Below are positions 32,362 through 39,651 of a DNA stretch of 64,000 nt, piece after piece. Numbering within the stretch: the stretch's first letter is position 1; the number at the start of each line of letters is the position of its first letter. The notes beneath the pieces are model-generated. The model saw only the letters and a list, made by a program, of their open reading frames with translations, had not been told where the DNA came from and made no database searches. A program made the translations under genes and the position numbers. This DNA comes from a virus, in IMG/VR virus record IMGVR_UViG_3300046474_000470, positions 1 to 64,000 of that record. One strand, 5' to 3'.

Positions 32362-35295
32362 TTATTCTTTGAAGACATCCACGCCAAGCCGCGCGAGTTC
32401 GTCAGCATCGAAGATGAACACGCCCGGCACCTGCAGCTTGTCGCCGGTGCCGCGCTTGACGAAGGCCGAGCAGTCCTGGATCGAGTGCGCGAAGGATTCG
32501 AAACCGCCGAACAGCGCCTCCTGCCCCGTCGCGCGGCAGTGCATCCGGTACCGCTGGTACGCCGGCCGCACGGCGATCTCGATGCAGGGCTTGCTGCCGA
32601 GGGTGGTGAATGCGTATTCGAAGTTCTTCCGGATCGCGTCCGCCCGTTCGGCCTCGATGTGGTGGCTCATGCTGCTGATCTCGGACAGGACCTTGATATA
32701 CTCCGGCGTGGTCGCCGCCTGCAGGTCGCCCAGGCGGGAGAACACACCCTGCTCCATCTCGGCCATCAGGCCGTCGAGCTCGGGGCCGATCGCCTCGTTC
32801 ACGAGGTTGCGCAGCTGGCGGAACCCGAAGCGCGCCACGGTGTGGTTGTAGACCGGGCGCTCCTTGGTATTCTGCTTGTCCTTCAGCACCTCGGCATCGA
32901 CGCCGCCCTTCAGGTCCTCCTCGGACAGCATGAACTGGCGCTTCGCCTCGGCATACAGCGCGTCGAACTCCTCGACGAAACTGCTGGCCACGCCACCCTC
33001 GATGATGCTCATGGCGAGGTACTGGCCCAGGATGCCGAGCAGGTGCTTGTGGCGCCAGAACTCCTGCCAGTGCGCGTGGTTCTTCAGGTGCTGGCTCTGG
33101 GGAGGGCGGGCCAGCGTCACCAGCACCACACGCTCCATCACCGCAGCCTCCTCTTCAGCAGCCTCGGCGATGAACGCCATCGGCGCGGCCATCTGCGAGA
33201 ACTGCAGCACGCGATAGTCGTCGCTCTCGCGGGAGCCGCCGCCGCGCGCCTGGTCACGCTGGTTGTAGACGTCGCGCAGCAGGCCCTTGAGCGCGTCGAG
33301 GCGCACCTTCTGCATCACATGCGGCTTGTACTCGTCAAGCACCAGCGGGATCGACGACGACGCCATCAGGTGCTGCAGCAGCGCGAAGTTGGTCGAGCCG
33401 GGCGAGAGCGGGCGCGGCTCGCCCTTCCAGTAGAACATCGAGCCGATGCCCAGCTGGATCTCGGTCTTGCCCAGGCCGGCCGGGCCGTTGACGTGCAGCA
33501 GCGGGAACTTGCCGTAGTGCTTCTGGAACAGCTGCTTCCAGAAGCAGGCCGTGTACCAGCCCAACAGCTTGCCCAGGACTTCAGGGCGCTGGCAGGAGAA
33601 CAGGTGGCGCAAGGTGTCGGTCAGCAGCTCCTTGTTGCCCGGCTCGCCCAGCCAGCTGGCCAGCGCCGGCGCGTTCGAGATGTCGGTCTTGAACACGCCG
33701 CGCGGATCCGGATAGCCGGCGAACTTGATCTTCAGGCCGGTCTCCTCGATGCGCGGCTCGAGCCGCACGCCGTGGCCGTCGGCCCAGACCATGAACGGCT
33801 CGCGCAGCAGCGGGTTTTCGTGGTGCGGAATCGTGATCATGTCGAGGCCCTCGCGGTCTACGACATAGCTGATATTCCCTTTCTTCTTGGCTTGTTCGAC
33901 AAAGCGCATCATTACCGTCCTTACTTCGGCGTCCGTCCCTTGGAAGGCGTGACCATATTTCGACACGAAGCGGTTGAAGGGCACCAGGCCGCTGAACATG
34001 TCGCTCTCCAGCGTAATGTTGCCCACCTGCTTGCCATTGACCAGCACCACCGCGTCGTAGCCGATGATCTGGTCGCTCTCGCTCGACATCAGAATCGAGG
34101 CGGCGTCGAACGACACCGCGCAAATCCGCTTCTTGCCGTGCTCCGTGTCCTTGTAGACGCCGTACTTCGACAGCGTCACGCCCTTGGCGACATCGGCATA
34201 CTCGTCCTGCTGCAGCTCGGGGTCATCCAGCTGCGTCATCGCGTTGTCGATCTCGTCCTTGATCTCTTCCTTCGTGGCACGGATGCCGTCAAGGTCCGGC
34301 GCCGGGTGGCACAGCAGCGACTTGATGGCGCCGACCGAGAATTCGTAGCAGGCGTTGCCGTCCATGTAGCGGTGCATCCGGCGCAACTCGTCGGCGCGCT
34401 TTTGCGGCGTGCCGTAGCGGCTGCCGTCGCCCTGGTGGTTTTCGATCAGGCCCTGGCACTCAACGATGAAGCGCTCCTCCGACAGGCCGGCGGCCACCGC
34501 GGCGATCGCCAGCTGGGTCGAGATCTGCTGGAAGCCGATGTTGGCCTTGAAGCCCAGGCCGGCCATCATCCAGCGGATCGATTCGCAGCCAGCCTTCTCG
34601 CGCACGGCAGGGTCCGGCTTGAAGCGTGCGCGTTTCTTGAGCAGCTCGTCGACCTTCTGGGCCGCCTTGGAGAACTCGATCGAGAGCTTCACACAGAACT
34701 GGGCCGGCTTGACCGGGACCGGGTCGCGCGGCGCCGACGACAGGGCGACCGCAAGTTCGGGCGTCATGTCGCGCATCTCCTGCACCGTGATCGGCACCTT
34801 GTAGCGACCGTTGGAGCGCTGCACGTTCGGTTGGCGCCACATGCGGCCGCGCCCGGAGGAGTAGATGCGCAAGTCGAGGGTCGTGACCGACAGCTCCAGC
34901 GCGATCTCGCGGTAGATCATCGGCAGGCCGATCACCGGCTTGACCTTCTCCATGAAGACCGCCTGTGGCACTTCGATGTGAAAACCCCGTCCGCCGGTGG
35001 TGAACAGGCGACACATCTCGAGGTCGACGCCGAGCTCGACCAGCTTGTCGAGGAACTCGTTGACCTTCTCGATCACCAGCTGCTCGTCATCCGAGTCGAA
35101 GTCAAAATACAGCGGGCCATCATAGGCCAGCTTCAGCTTTTCCTCGAACGGCAGGTCGTCGACCAGCTTGGAGACCGACAGCACGGTCATGAGCATCGGC
35201 TTGAGGTCAGCGATGATCTGGTCGCGGTGCGAAACCGGAGTAGGCTGCCAGTATTCCTCGCCGCCCTGAATTTGGTAGTAGTGGAATCCGCTCAT
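32362..35295 (-). CDS. Archaeo-eukaryotic-type primase fused to helicase
   Basis: 977 residues. The N-terminal AEP-like primase has LYFDFDSDD (near 65, motif I DxD), GGRGFHIEVP (near 102) and LDLRIYSSGRGR. A central region includes a Cys-poor linker. The C-terminal ATPase has Walker A NGPAGLGKTE (near 605) and Walker B LVLDEYKP (near 650), in the style of SF3-like phage primase-helicases. It probably unwinds and primes the fork for the family A polymerase. Start ATG at 35295, preceded by GAGG. The stop abuts the downstream -35 box. Confidence 0.82.
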   Translation of the reverse strand: MSGFHYYQIQGGEEYWQPTPVSHRDQIIADLKPMLMTVLSVSKLVDDLPFEEKLKLAYDGPLYFDFDSDDEQLVIEKVNEFLDKLVELGVDLEMCRLFTTGGRGFHIEVPQAVFMEKVKPVIGLPMIYREIALELSVTTLDLRIYSSGRGRMWRQPNVQRSNGRYKVPITVQEMRDMTPELAVALSSAPRDPVPVKPAQFCVKLSIEFSKAAQKVDELLKKRARFKPDPAVREKAGCESIRWMMAGLGFKANIGFQQISTQLAIAAVAAGLSEERFIVECQGLIENHQGDGSRYGTPQKRADELRRMHRYMDGNACYEFSVGAIKSLLCHPAPDLDGIRATKEEIKDEIDNAMTQLDDPELQQDEYADVAKGVTLSKYGVYKDTEHGKKRICAVSFDAASILMSSESDQIIGYDAVVLVNGKQVGNITLESDMFSGLVPFNRFVSKYGHAFQGTDAEVRTVMMRFVEQAKKKGNISYVVDREGLDMITIPHHENPLLREPFMVWADGHGVRLEPRIEETGLKIKFAGYPDPRGVFKTDISNAPALASWLGEPGNKELLTDTLRHLFSCQRPEVLGKLLGWYTACFWKQLFQKHYGKFPLLHVNGPAGLGKTEIQLGIGSMFYWKGEPRPLSPGSTNFALLQHLMASSSIPLVLDEYKPHVMQKVRLDALKGLLRDVYNQRDQARGGGSRESDDYRVLQFSQMAAPMAFIAEAAEEEAAVMERVVLVTLARPPQSQHLKNHAHWQEFWRHKHLLGILGQYLAMSIIEGGVASSFVEEFDALYAEAKRQFMLSEEDLKGGVDAEVLKDKQNTKERPVYNHTVARFGFRQLRNLVNEAIGPELDGLMAEMEQGVFSRLGDLQAATTPEYIKVLSEISSMSHHIEAERADAIRKNFEYAFTTLGSKPCIEIAVRPAYQRYRMHCRATGQEALFGGFESFAHSIQDCSAFVKRGTGDKLQVPGVFIFDADELARLGVDVFKE

Positions 35296-35302
35296 GCCGG
35301 CC

Positions 35303-35791
35303 TCACAGTTCAACGTCGGGCCAGAGGGCGCGGAACTCCTTCACGGGTGTCAAGTGGTGCGCACCCACCTCGCTACCGGCCGATCGGACCAGCATCGGCA
35401 AGGTGGTGTGCCAGGAACCCATCGGGTTGTCGAACACGATGGGGGCGTGGCGCACTTCGGCGAAGGCCGGCAGCCAGGCATAGACGTCAGGCAGGACTTC
35501 GCGCGGGTGGGCGCTGACCTTGATGACGGTGCTGGTGGTGTTGCTGGAAAGGATCACGGTCAGGCCGGCGGTGAAGGAAGCTTCGATGCCGGTGACGCGG
35601 TAAATGCTGAGAATCTGAGGGCCGGTCTTGGTCAGACGCCAGGCGACGAAAGCGCGTTGCTCGCCGACCACAAACAGCACCGGCTTGCGGTCGCTGTGCT
35701 TCCAGTTCGGGTCGCCTCCCATGCGGGCGTCGAGCCACTGGGCTTGCAGACTGAGGCGTTCAGCTCTGCTGAGCACACCTGTGTTGTGCAT
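35303..35791 (-). CDS. Hypothetical protein upstream of primase
   Basis: 162 residues, predicted alpha/beta (KPVLFVVGEQRAFVAW, IYRVTGIEASFTAGLTVIL). First gene after the promoter at 35832-35859; AAAGGA lies just before the ATG. It ends 7 bases before the primase start, suggesting joint expression. No family recognised. Confidence 0.6.
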   Translation of the reverse strand: MHNTGVLSRAERLSLQAQWLDARMGGDPNWKHSDRKPVLFVVGEQRAFVAWRLTKTGPQILSIYRVTGIEASFTAGLTVILSSNTTSTVIKVSAHPREVLPDVYAWLPAFAEVRHAPIVFDNPMGSWHTTLPMLVRSAGSEVGAHHLTPVKEFRALWPDVEL

Positions 35792-35831
35792 TTTGTAATC
35801 CTTTATTGGTGAACTGCAATTTGAACGGAGA

Positions 35832-35859
35832 ATTCTACAGCGAATTTCCTACAGGCAAA
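35832..35859 (-). promoter_or_regulatory. Probable promoter for the primase operon
   Basis: Minus strand TTTGCC (35854-35859), a 16-base spacer, TAGAAT (35832-35837). The -35 overlaps the helicase stop codon. The same site carries the shared motif TTGCCTGTAGGAA (35846-35858). Confidence 0.5.
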
Positions 35860-37291
35860 GTAAATCTTTGATGCCCTGCTTCGAGCCGGCTGCCCGGTTG
35901 ACCAGCTCGTCGTTGTTTTGCAGGCTCTTGAGCAGCTTTTCCTGGATCGTGCCGCGCGCGATCAGGAGCCTGTTGTTGGGCGGGTAGCGCTGGCCTTTCC
36001 GGTCGATCCGGCCGGTCGACTGGATGAACGGGATGGTCGTGGTCGGGATCTGGATGAACGCCGCCTCCCAGCACATGTACTGCGGGTTCAGGCCGGCGCC
36101 GGCGCTGCCCGGCTGCGCCGTCAGGCACACCGTGTCCGGATCCTCCATGAACTGCTTGATCGACTTCTTCGAATCGACCTCGGAGAACGCCATCACGCCG
36201 CGCTTGCCAATTTTCGCAAGTCGGGCATCCATGTGTTCGCCGATCAGCCGGGATACGCTGCGGTGCGTGGTCCAGAGGATCAGCTTGCTGGCCGGCCGCG
36301 CCACGCCGTCGATCAGCGTGGTGCCGCCCAGGTCGATCTCGTCGGCGATCTCGTCGACCAGGTCGAACACCGCGGAGCGTTTCGTCGGGTCGCCGGCGAA
36401 GTAGCCGAAGTCCAGTACGATCTGCTGCGCGGCGTGATATAGCCTCGTCGCCGTGGTGGCGTCGATCTTGCCGCCGTCGTCCAGCAGCAGCAGCTGCTCC
36501 TCCATCAGGCGCTTGTACAGCGCCATGTGCTCCTTCGACAGGTCGTAGTAGATCGGGATGACGCGGCCCTTCGGCAGCGCCGAATGCACCTCCTCCTTCG
36601 TGCGGTGGATGCGCCGCAGGTTCAAGTTCGCCTGCAGCAGGTCGAGGTTGTGCCACTCGGTCGGCTGCTTGAAGATATCGCGCTCCTTGACGTGGATGTT
36701 CTCGAACTGGGTATAGGTCGAGTAGACGTCCGGCGAATTGAGCTTGATGTAGGCGTAGTGGTCGCCCACCTTGCTGGCGATCGTGCCCGACATCAGCAGC
36801 AGGTCGCGCGACATCGAGAAGCTGCGTACGTGCTTGAACAGCACGCCGCGGCCCTTCAGGTTCTGGCATTCGTCGACCACGGTGAACACGTTGGCGTGTG
36901 CCATCTCCTTCGACAGCCGCTGGATGTCATTGTTGAAAAGCTGGTAGCTGGTCACCAGCCACTGCGCGCCGTCCAGATCCAGCTGGGCGCGCACTTTCGG
37001 CGAGCCGGTGTAGTCGACGACGCGGCCGGCGCCCGGAATGCTCTCCAGCCAGGCCACCCACTGGGCGACCAGGATGGGCGGCACCAGGATCACGTTGATG
37101 TCGTTCTGCAGCATCAGGGCGACGGCCGTGGCGATCACGGTCTTGCCGTAGCCGACAGGAAGGTCGGCCAGCGCGCGGCGCCAAACTGCGGCGCGCACGA
37201 TGTCTTCCTTCTGCAGCTGCTCCAGCACCATCACGCCGCCCATCGGGTGGGGGAACGGGTAGGTCTCGATGACCTGTTCGAGCGTCAGCAT
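35849..37291 (-). CDS. SF2 (SNF2/DEAD-like) helicase
   Basis: 480 residues. Motif I LPVGYGKTVIA (44-54), Ia VPPILVAQW, II VVDECQNLKG, III LMSGTIASK, V-like LTAQPGSAGAGLN and VI QSTGRIDRKGQ. The DECQ box replaces the usual DEAH/DEAD. The layout matches phage SNF2-like ATPases involved in fork remodelling or recombination. Confidence 0.88.
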   Translation of the reverse strand: MLTLEQVIETYPFPHPMGGVMVLEQLQKEDIVRAAVWRRALADLPVGYGKTVIATAVALMLQNDINVILVPPILVAQWVAWLESIPGAGRVVDYTGSPKVRAQLDLDGAQWLVTSYQLFNNDIQRLSKEMAHANVFTVVDECQNLKGRGVLFKHVRSFSMSRDLLLMSGTIASKVGDHYAYIKLNSPDVYSTYTQFENIHVKERDIFKQPTEWHNLDLLQANLNLRRIHRTKEEVHSALPKGRVIPIYYDLSKEHMALYKRLMEEQLLLLDDGGKIDATTATRLYHAAQQIVLDFGYFAGDPTKRSAVFDLVDEIADEIDLGGTTLIDGVARPASKLILWTTHRSVSRLIGEHMDARLAKIGKRGVMAFSEVDSKKSIKQFMEDPDTVCLTAQPGSAGAGLNPQYMCWEAAFIQIPTTTIPFIQSTGRIDRKGQRYPPNNRLLIARGTIQEKLLKSLQNNDELVNRAAGSKQGIKDLLCL

Positions 37292-37728
37292 CGCAACCTC
37301 CTTCCGGCCAGCAGCTTGAGCAGCGGGTAGGCCTGCTCAAGTCCCGACCCTACCGGCCAGTCCGGCAGCCGATCGTAGAACTGCTGCAGCGTCAGGATGC
37401 CGGCCACGTCGATCAGCGGCTCGCCGCCGAGCAGCGCGCGCCCGGCCTGCACCGTGATGAGCGTGTACAGGCCGTTCTCGGTGGCGCTGTAGGAATGCGG
37501 CGGCCGATCCATCTCCATCGACAGCCACAGCAGGTTGGCGGCGCCCGGGCTGTCATGCGCCGCAAGGCCGAAACCCTGCGGCGCACCGTCGCTCGGCCTG
37601 GACCAGACCCAGCTGCGCGGGTTGCGCATCCAGAAGGGACTTCCAAGGTGTGCGCAGAGCGCGCGCACCTTGTCCATCTCCGGGCTGTGATCTGGCTCAG
37701 GCTTGTTCTGGAAGAACAGCGGCATCAT
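37285..37728 (-). CDS. Hypothetical protein
   Basis: 147 residues, Trp-rich in the first half (PFWMRNPRSWVWSRPSDG), with a LYTLITVQAGRALLGG core. Overlaps the helicase start by 7 bases and the upstream gene by 4. Function unknown. Confidence 0.6.
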   Translation of the reverse strand: MMPLFFQNKPEPDHSPEMDKVRALCAHLGSPFWMRNPRSWVWSRPSDGAPQGFGLAAHDSPGAANLLWLSMEMDRPPHSYSATENGLYTLITVQAGRALLGGEPLIDVAGILTLQQFYDRLPDWPVGSGLEQAYPLLKLLAGRRLRC

Positions 37729-37925
37729 GCGACGGCGCGCTCGAGCGCAGGGTTGCGCGCCGGCAGCGGGTGCCAGCCCATGTAGCGCCGGTTGCTGCCG
37801 GTGGCGGGACCTTTCCAGGGCCCCACCGTGACAGTGCCGTCGCGCTCCAGCAGCAGCACGCGCTCGTTCAACGGTGCCGGGTTGACGTAATCGAACTGCA
37901 GATCGTTGCGGGTGTGGTTTCTCAT
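37725..37925 (-). CDS. Small hypothetical protein
   Basis: 66 residues from the ATG at 37925; a longer upstream frame is compositionally spurious. Beta-rich centre (NERVLLLERDGTVTVGPW) and a basic GSNRRYMGWHPLP stretch. Function unknown. Confidence 0.6.
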   Translation of the reverse strand: MRNHTRNDLQFDYVNPAPLNERVLLLERDGTVTVGPWKGPATGSNRRYMGWHPLPARNPALERAVA

Positions 37926-38323
37926 TTCTTCTCCGGTGGTTTGCTGTCGTTGACGAATCGGGTCGGCGGCGGTGGGGGCGGCGCCGGCATCTGCCGCGGC
38001 GGCGGTGCGCCGATGGTCAGCGCTTTGATCCCAGCCCGCCCGAACAGGACTTCCTGGCAGTTGCGGCAAGCGTGGGTGTGGTTTTCAACATAGGCATGCG
38101 CGCCGCGCGCGGCGTCGCCGGCCAGCATCGCCGCGACTTCCTCGGCGTGGCCGACCTGCCTGCAGACGATCTTGCACTTTTCATAGCCTTCGCCCGGTGC
38201 GCGCGGGCAGACAGGCTGCGGGCTGGCGCACCAGTTCTCGCCGACGAAGCGACTACCCTCTGGCGTGATGATGGTGCAGCGCACCTGCAGCTTGGCGCAG
38301 GGGCCCAGGGTTCCGGCGCTCAT
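37922..38323 (-). CDS. Cytidine/deoxycytidylate deaminase-like protein
   Basis: 133 residues. VGHAEEVA gives the HAE zinc/proton-shuttle motif, and HACRNCQEVLFGRAGIKALT the C-x2-C half with the usual strand-helix continuation. The N-terminal TIITPEGSRFVGENWC fits the substrate-binding strand, and a Pro-rich tail ends the protein. The usual PCxxC Pro is absent (ACRNC). It lies directly downstream of the cytosine methyltransferase. Substrate unknown. Confidence 0.68.
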   Translation of the reverse strand: MSAGTLGPCAKLQVRCTIITPEGSRFVGENWCASPQPVCPRAPGEGYEKCKIVCRQVGHAEEVAAMLAGDAARGAHAYVENHTHACRNCQEVLFGRAGIKALTIGAPPPRQMPAPPPPPPTRFVNDSKPPEKK

Positions 38324-39237
38324 TCAGATGCTCCCGTAGAAAGCTTCGATGAACGCTTTCGCGGCGTAGACGTTGACTGCATTGCCGTAGCCCCGCAGGA
38401 GTCCCACGCGGCCGGGTACCCCATCAGCCAGCGGCTGTGTGCCGGGTTCAACAGGCCGCCACTTGCTGTCCCGGCATGCGAGCCAGTCAGCAGCTGCCCA
38501 GTAGCCGTTAACCGGGCCGGGCCCTGCACGCTGATCCCATCCGGCGGGAATGCCGTCAGCACCGCGCCATGATTCAGCGTGAGGTTCTTGGTCGCGAAGT
38601 CCGGCGCCGGTGCCCGGTTGCCGTCGCAGGCTGTCGGCGTGCCCCAGCCCGTCAGCTGCGCCGCCATGCCCACCGTCACCTGGTTGGAGCAGCGGGTGCC
38701 CGCCTTGGCCTCGTTGGCGATCGGCGTGGGCCAGCCGCACAAATTCGCTTGCCGTGGCAGCTGATCCAGCCGCTCCTTGCCATTGTCCGACCGCGGCCTG
38801 ATGTCGGCGCCCGAGTCCTTCCAGTCCCGCGAGGTTGGCGTCACCCAGCCGGCCTGCCCAATAGCAGCGGTCGCGGATGTGCGGGGCACCGATGCCCGCA
38901 GACGGGAACGCGACCGCCCCGACGGCGTAGCCCAAGGCTTCCAGGTCAGCTTGTACAAGGTCGATCCAAGGGTCGACGAGACTGCTTGCAACCTGCTCTC
39001 CAAGGATTTCTGCAGGACGTCCGACGCGGGCAAGGTGGTGGAGAGCGGGCCATAGGTGCCGCTCGTCATCAAACCCTGCACCTTCGCCTGCCGAGGAGAA
39101 AGGTTGGCAAGGAGCGCTGCCCGTCCACACTCGACGGCTGTCAGGGATGCCTGCAAGTCGGAGAGCGTAGGACCAGCCGCCGATGCCGGCGAAGAAATGG
39201 CACTGGGTGAATCCGGCAAGATCTCCGGGTGTGACAT
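38320..39237 (-). CDS. Overlapping reading frame inside the methyltransferase gene (dual-coding candidate)
   Basis: 305 codons entirely within the methyltransferase gene in another frame of the same strand. The ATG at 39237 has AAAGGAG 8 bases upstream, and its TGA overlaps the start of the deaminase-like gene (ATGA). Composition is balanced, unlike the Arg/Ala/Pro-rich spurious frames of this GC-rich genome. Visible features: N-terminal SHPEILPDSPSAISSPAS, a LESRLQ ... LYKLTWKPWATPSGR segment, three GWxTPTxxDxK-type repeats (GWVTPTSRD, GWPTPIANE, GWGTPTACD) and LLNPAHSRWLMGYPAAW. Proteins with this look are, from memory, common beside phage cytosine methyltransferases. Function unknown. Confidence 0.65.
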   Translation of the reverse strand: MSHPEILPDSPSAISSPASAAGPTLSDLQASLTAVECGRAALLANLSPRQAKVQGLMTSGTYGPLSTTLPASDVLQKSLESRLQAVSSTLGSTLYKLTWKPWATPSGRSRSRLRASVPRTSATAAIGQAGWVTPTSRDWKDSGADIRPRSDNGKERLDQLPRQANLCGWPTPIANEAKAGTRCSNQVTVGMAAQLTGWGTPTACDGNRAPAPDFATKNLTLNHGAVLTAFPPDGISVQGPARLTATGQLLTGSHAGTASGGLLNPAHSRWLMGYPAAWDSCGATAMQSTSTPRKRSSKLSTGASE

Positions 39238-39346
39238 CGGCAATACTCCTTTCGTCGACCACGCCCGGCGCGATCAGGTTTTCTTTAATCAGCTCGCGCA
39301 GCCAGGCAGCCGCGCCCTTGTCGAACTCGTTGTAGTACGCGGTCAT
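38324..39346 (-). CDS. C5 cytosine DNA methyltransferase
   Basis: 340 residues from the ATG at 39346. Motif I is CHFFAGIGGW (49-58) and motif IV GSAPCQPFSSAG with the catalytic C80; GEQVASS replaces the usual ENV box, as in other phage enzymes. IGAPHIRDRCYW is motif VIII-like, and the C terminus RGYGNAVNVYAAKAFI is motif X-like. It transfers methyl from S-adenosylmethionine to cytosine C5, probably to escape restriction. Residues about 165-270 are Gly/Ala/Arg-rich and weakly structured, just where the overlapping frame looks most conserved. Confidence 0.88.
   Translation of the reverse strand: MTAYYNEFDKGAAAWLRELIKENLIAPGVVDERSIADVTPGDLAGFTQCHFFAGIGGWSYALRLAGIPDSRRVWTGSAPCQPFSSAGEGAGFDDERHLWPALHHLARVGRPAEILGEQVASSLVDPWIDLVQADLEALGYAVGAVAFPSAGIGAPHIRDRCYWAGRLGDANLAGLEGLGRRHQAAVGQWQGAAGSAATASEFVRLAHADRQRGQGGHPLLQPGDGGHGGAADGLGHADSLRRQPGTGAGLRDQEPHAESWRGADGIPAGWDQRAGPGPVNGYWAAADWLACRDSKWRPVEPGTQPLADGVPGRVGLLRGYGNAVNVYAAKAFIEAFYGSI
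39246..39252 (-). promoter_or_regulatory. Shine-Dalgarno of the overlapping frame
   Basis: AAAGGAG on the minus strand, 8 bases before the ATG at 39237. In the methyltransferase frame it encodes Glu-Arg-Ser using AGG and AGT, codons that look rare in this GC-rich genome, which suggests they are kept for the second start. Confidence 0.65.
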
Positions 39347-39651
39347 TTGAGCAGCGCCTTGAAGCGGGCATCGTGGTCCGCGCGCACCGCGCGCAGCTGG
39401 TCGAACTGCGACTGGCTGATGGCGTAGAGCACGTCGGCTTCCGCCTTCGTGTCGCAAAGCGCCACGACGGTGTGGAGGGCGCAGTAACCGCCCTCGTCCT
39501 CGCCGCGCCTGTTCTTGAAGTAGACGCGCTTTCCCGACCGGCGGATCACTTCGCGCGGCGCGTCCGTGATGTGATCCCGCAGCATCGGGGTCTGCAGGAT
39601 CCACTGCCCGGGCGTGATCTCGGTCAGCGGGCCGATTTCGCGCACGCCCAT
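39343..39651 (-). CDS. Hypothetical protein
   Basis: 102 residues from the ATG at 39651. Contains GGYCALHTVVALCDTKAEAD, then a helical end (LRAVRADHDARFKALL). Its start overlaps the rdgC stop and its stop overlaps the methyltransferase start. Function unknown. Confidence 0.6.
   Translation of the reverse strand: MGVREIGPLTEITPGQWILQTPMLRDHITDAPREVIRRSGKRVYFKNRRGEDEGGYCALHTVVALCDTKAEADVLYAISQSQFDQLRAVRADHDARFKALLK

Noticed and set aside
32257-35517. 1086-codon plus-strand open frame opposite the primase-helicase
   Set aside because: Shadow of the primase gene, with His/Leu/Arg-rich composition and no ribosome site.
27820-38335. CTACAGGAG-type sequences before several genes (27826, 31415, 38329) as a promoter motif
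   Set aside because: They contain the Shine-Dalgarno of the following gene; similarity is explained by ribosome binding.
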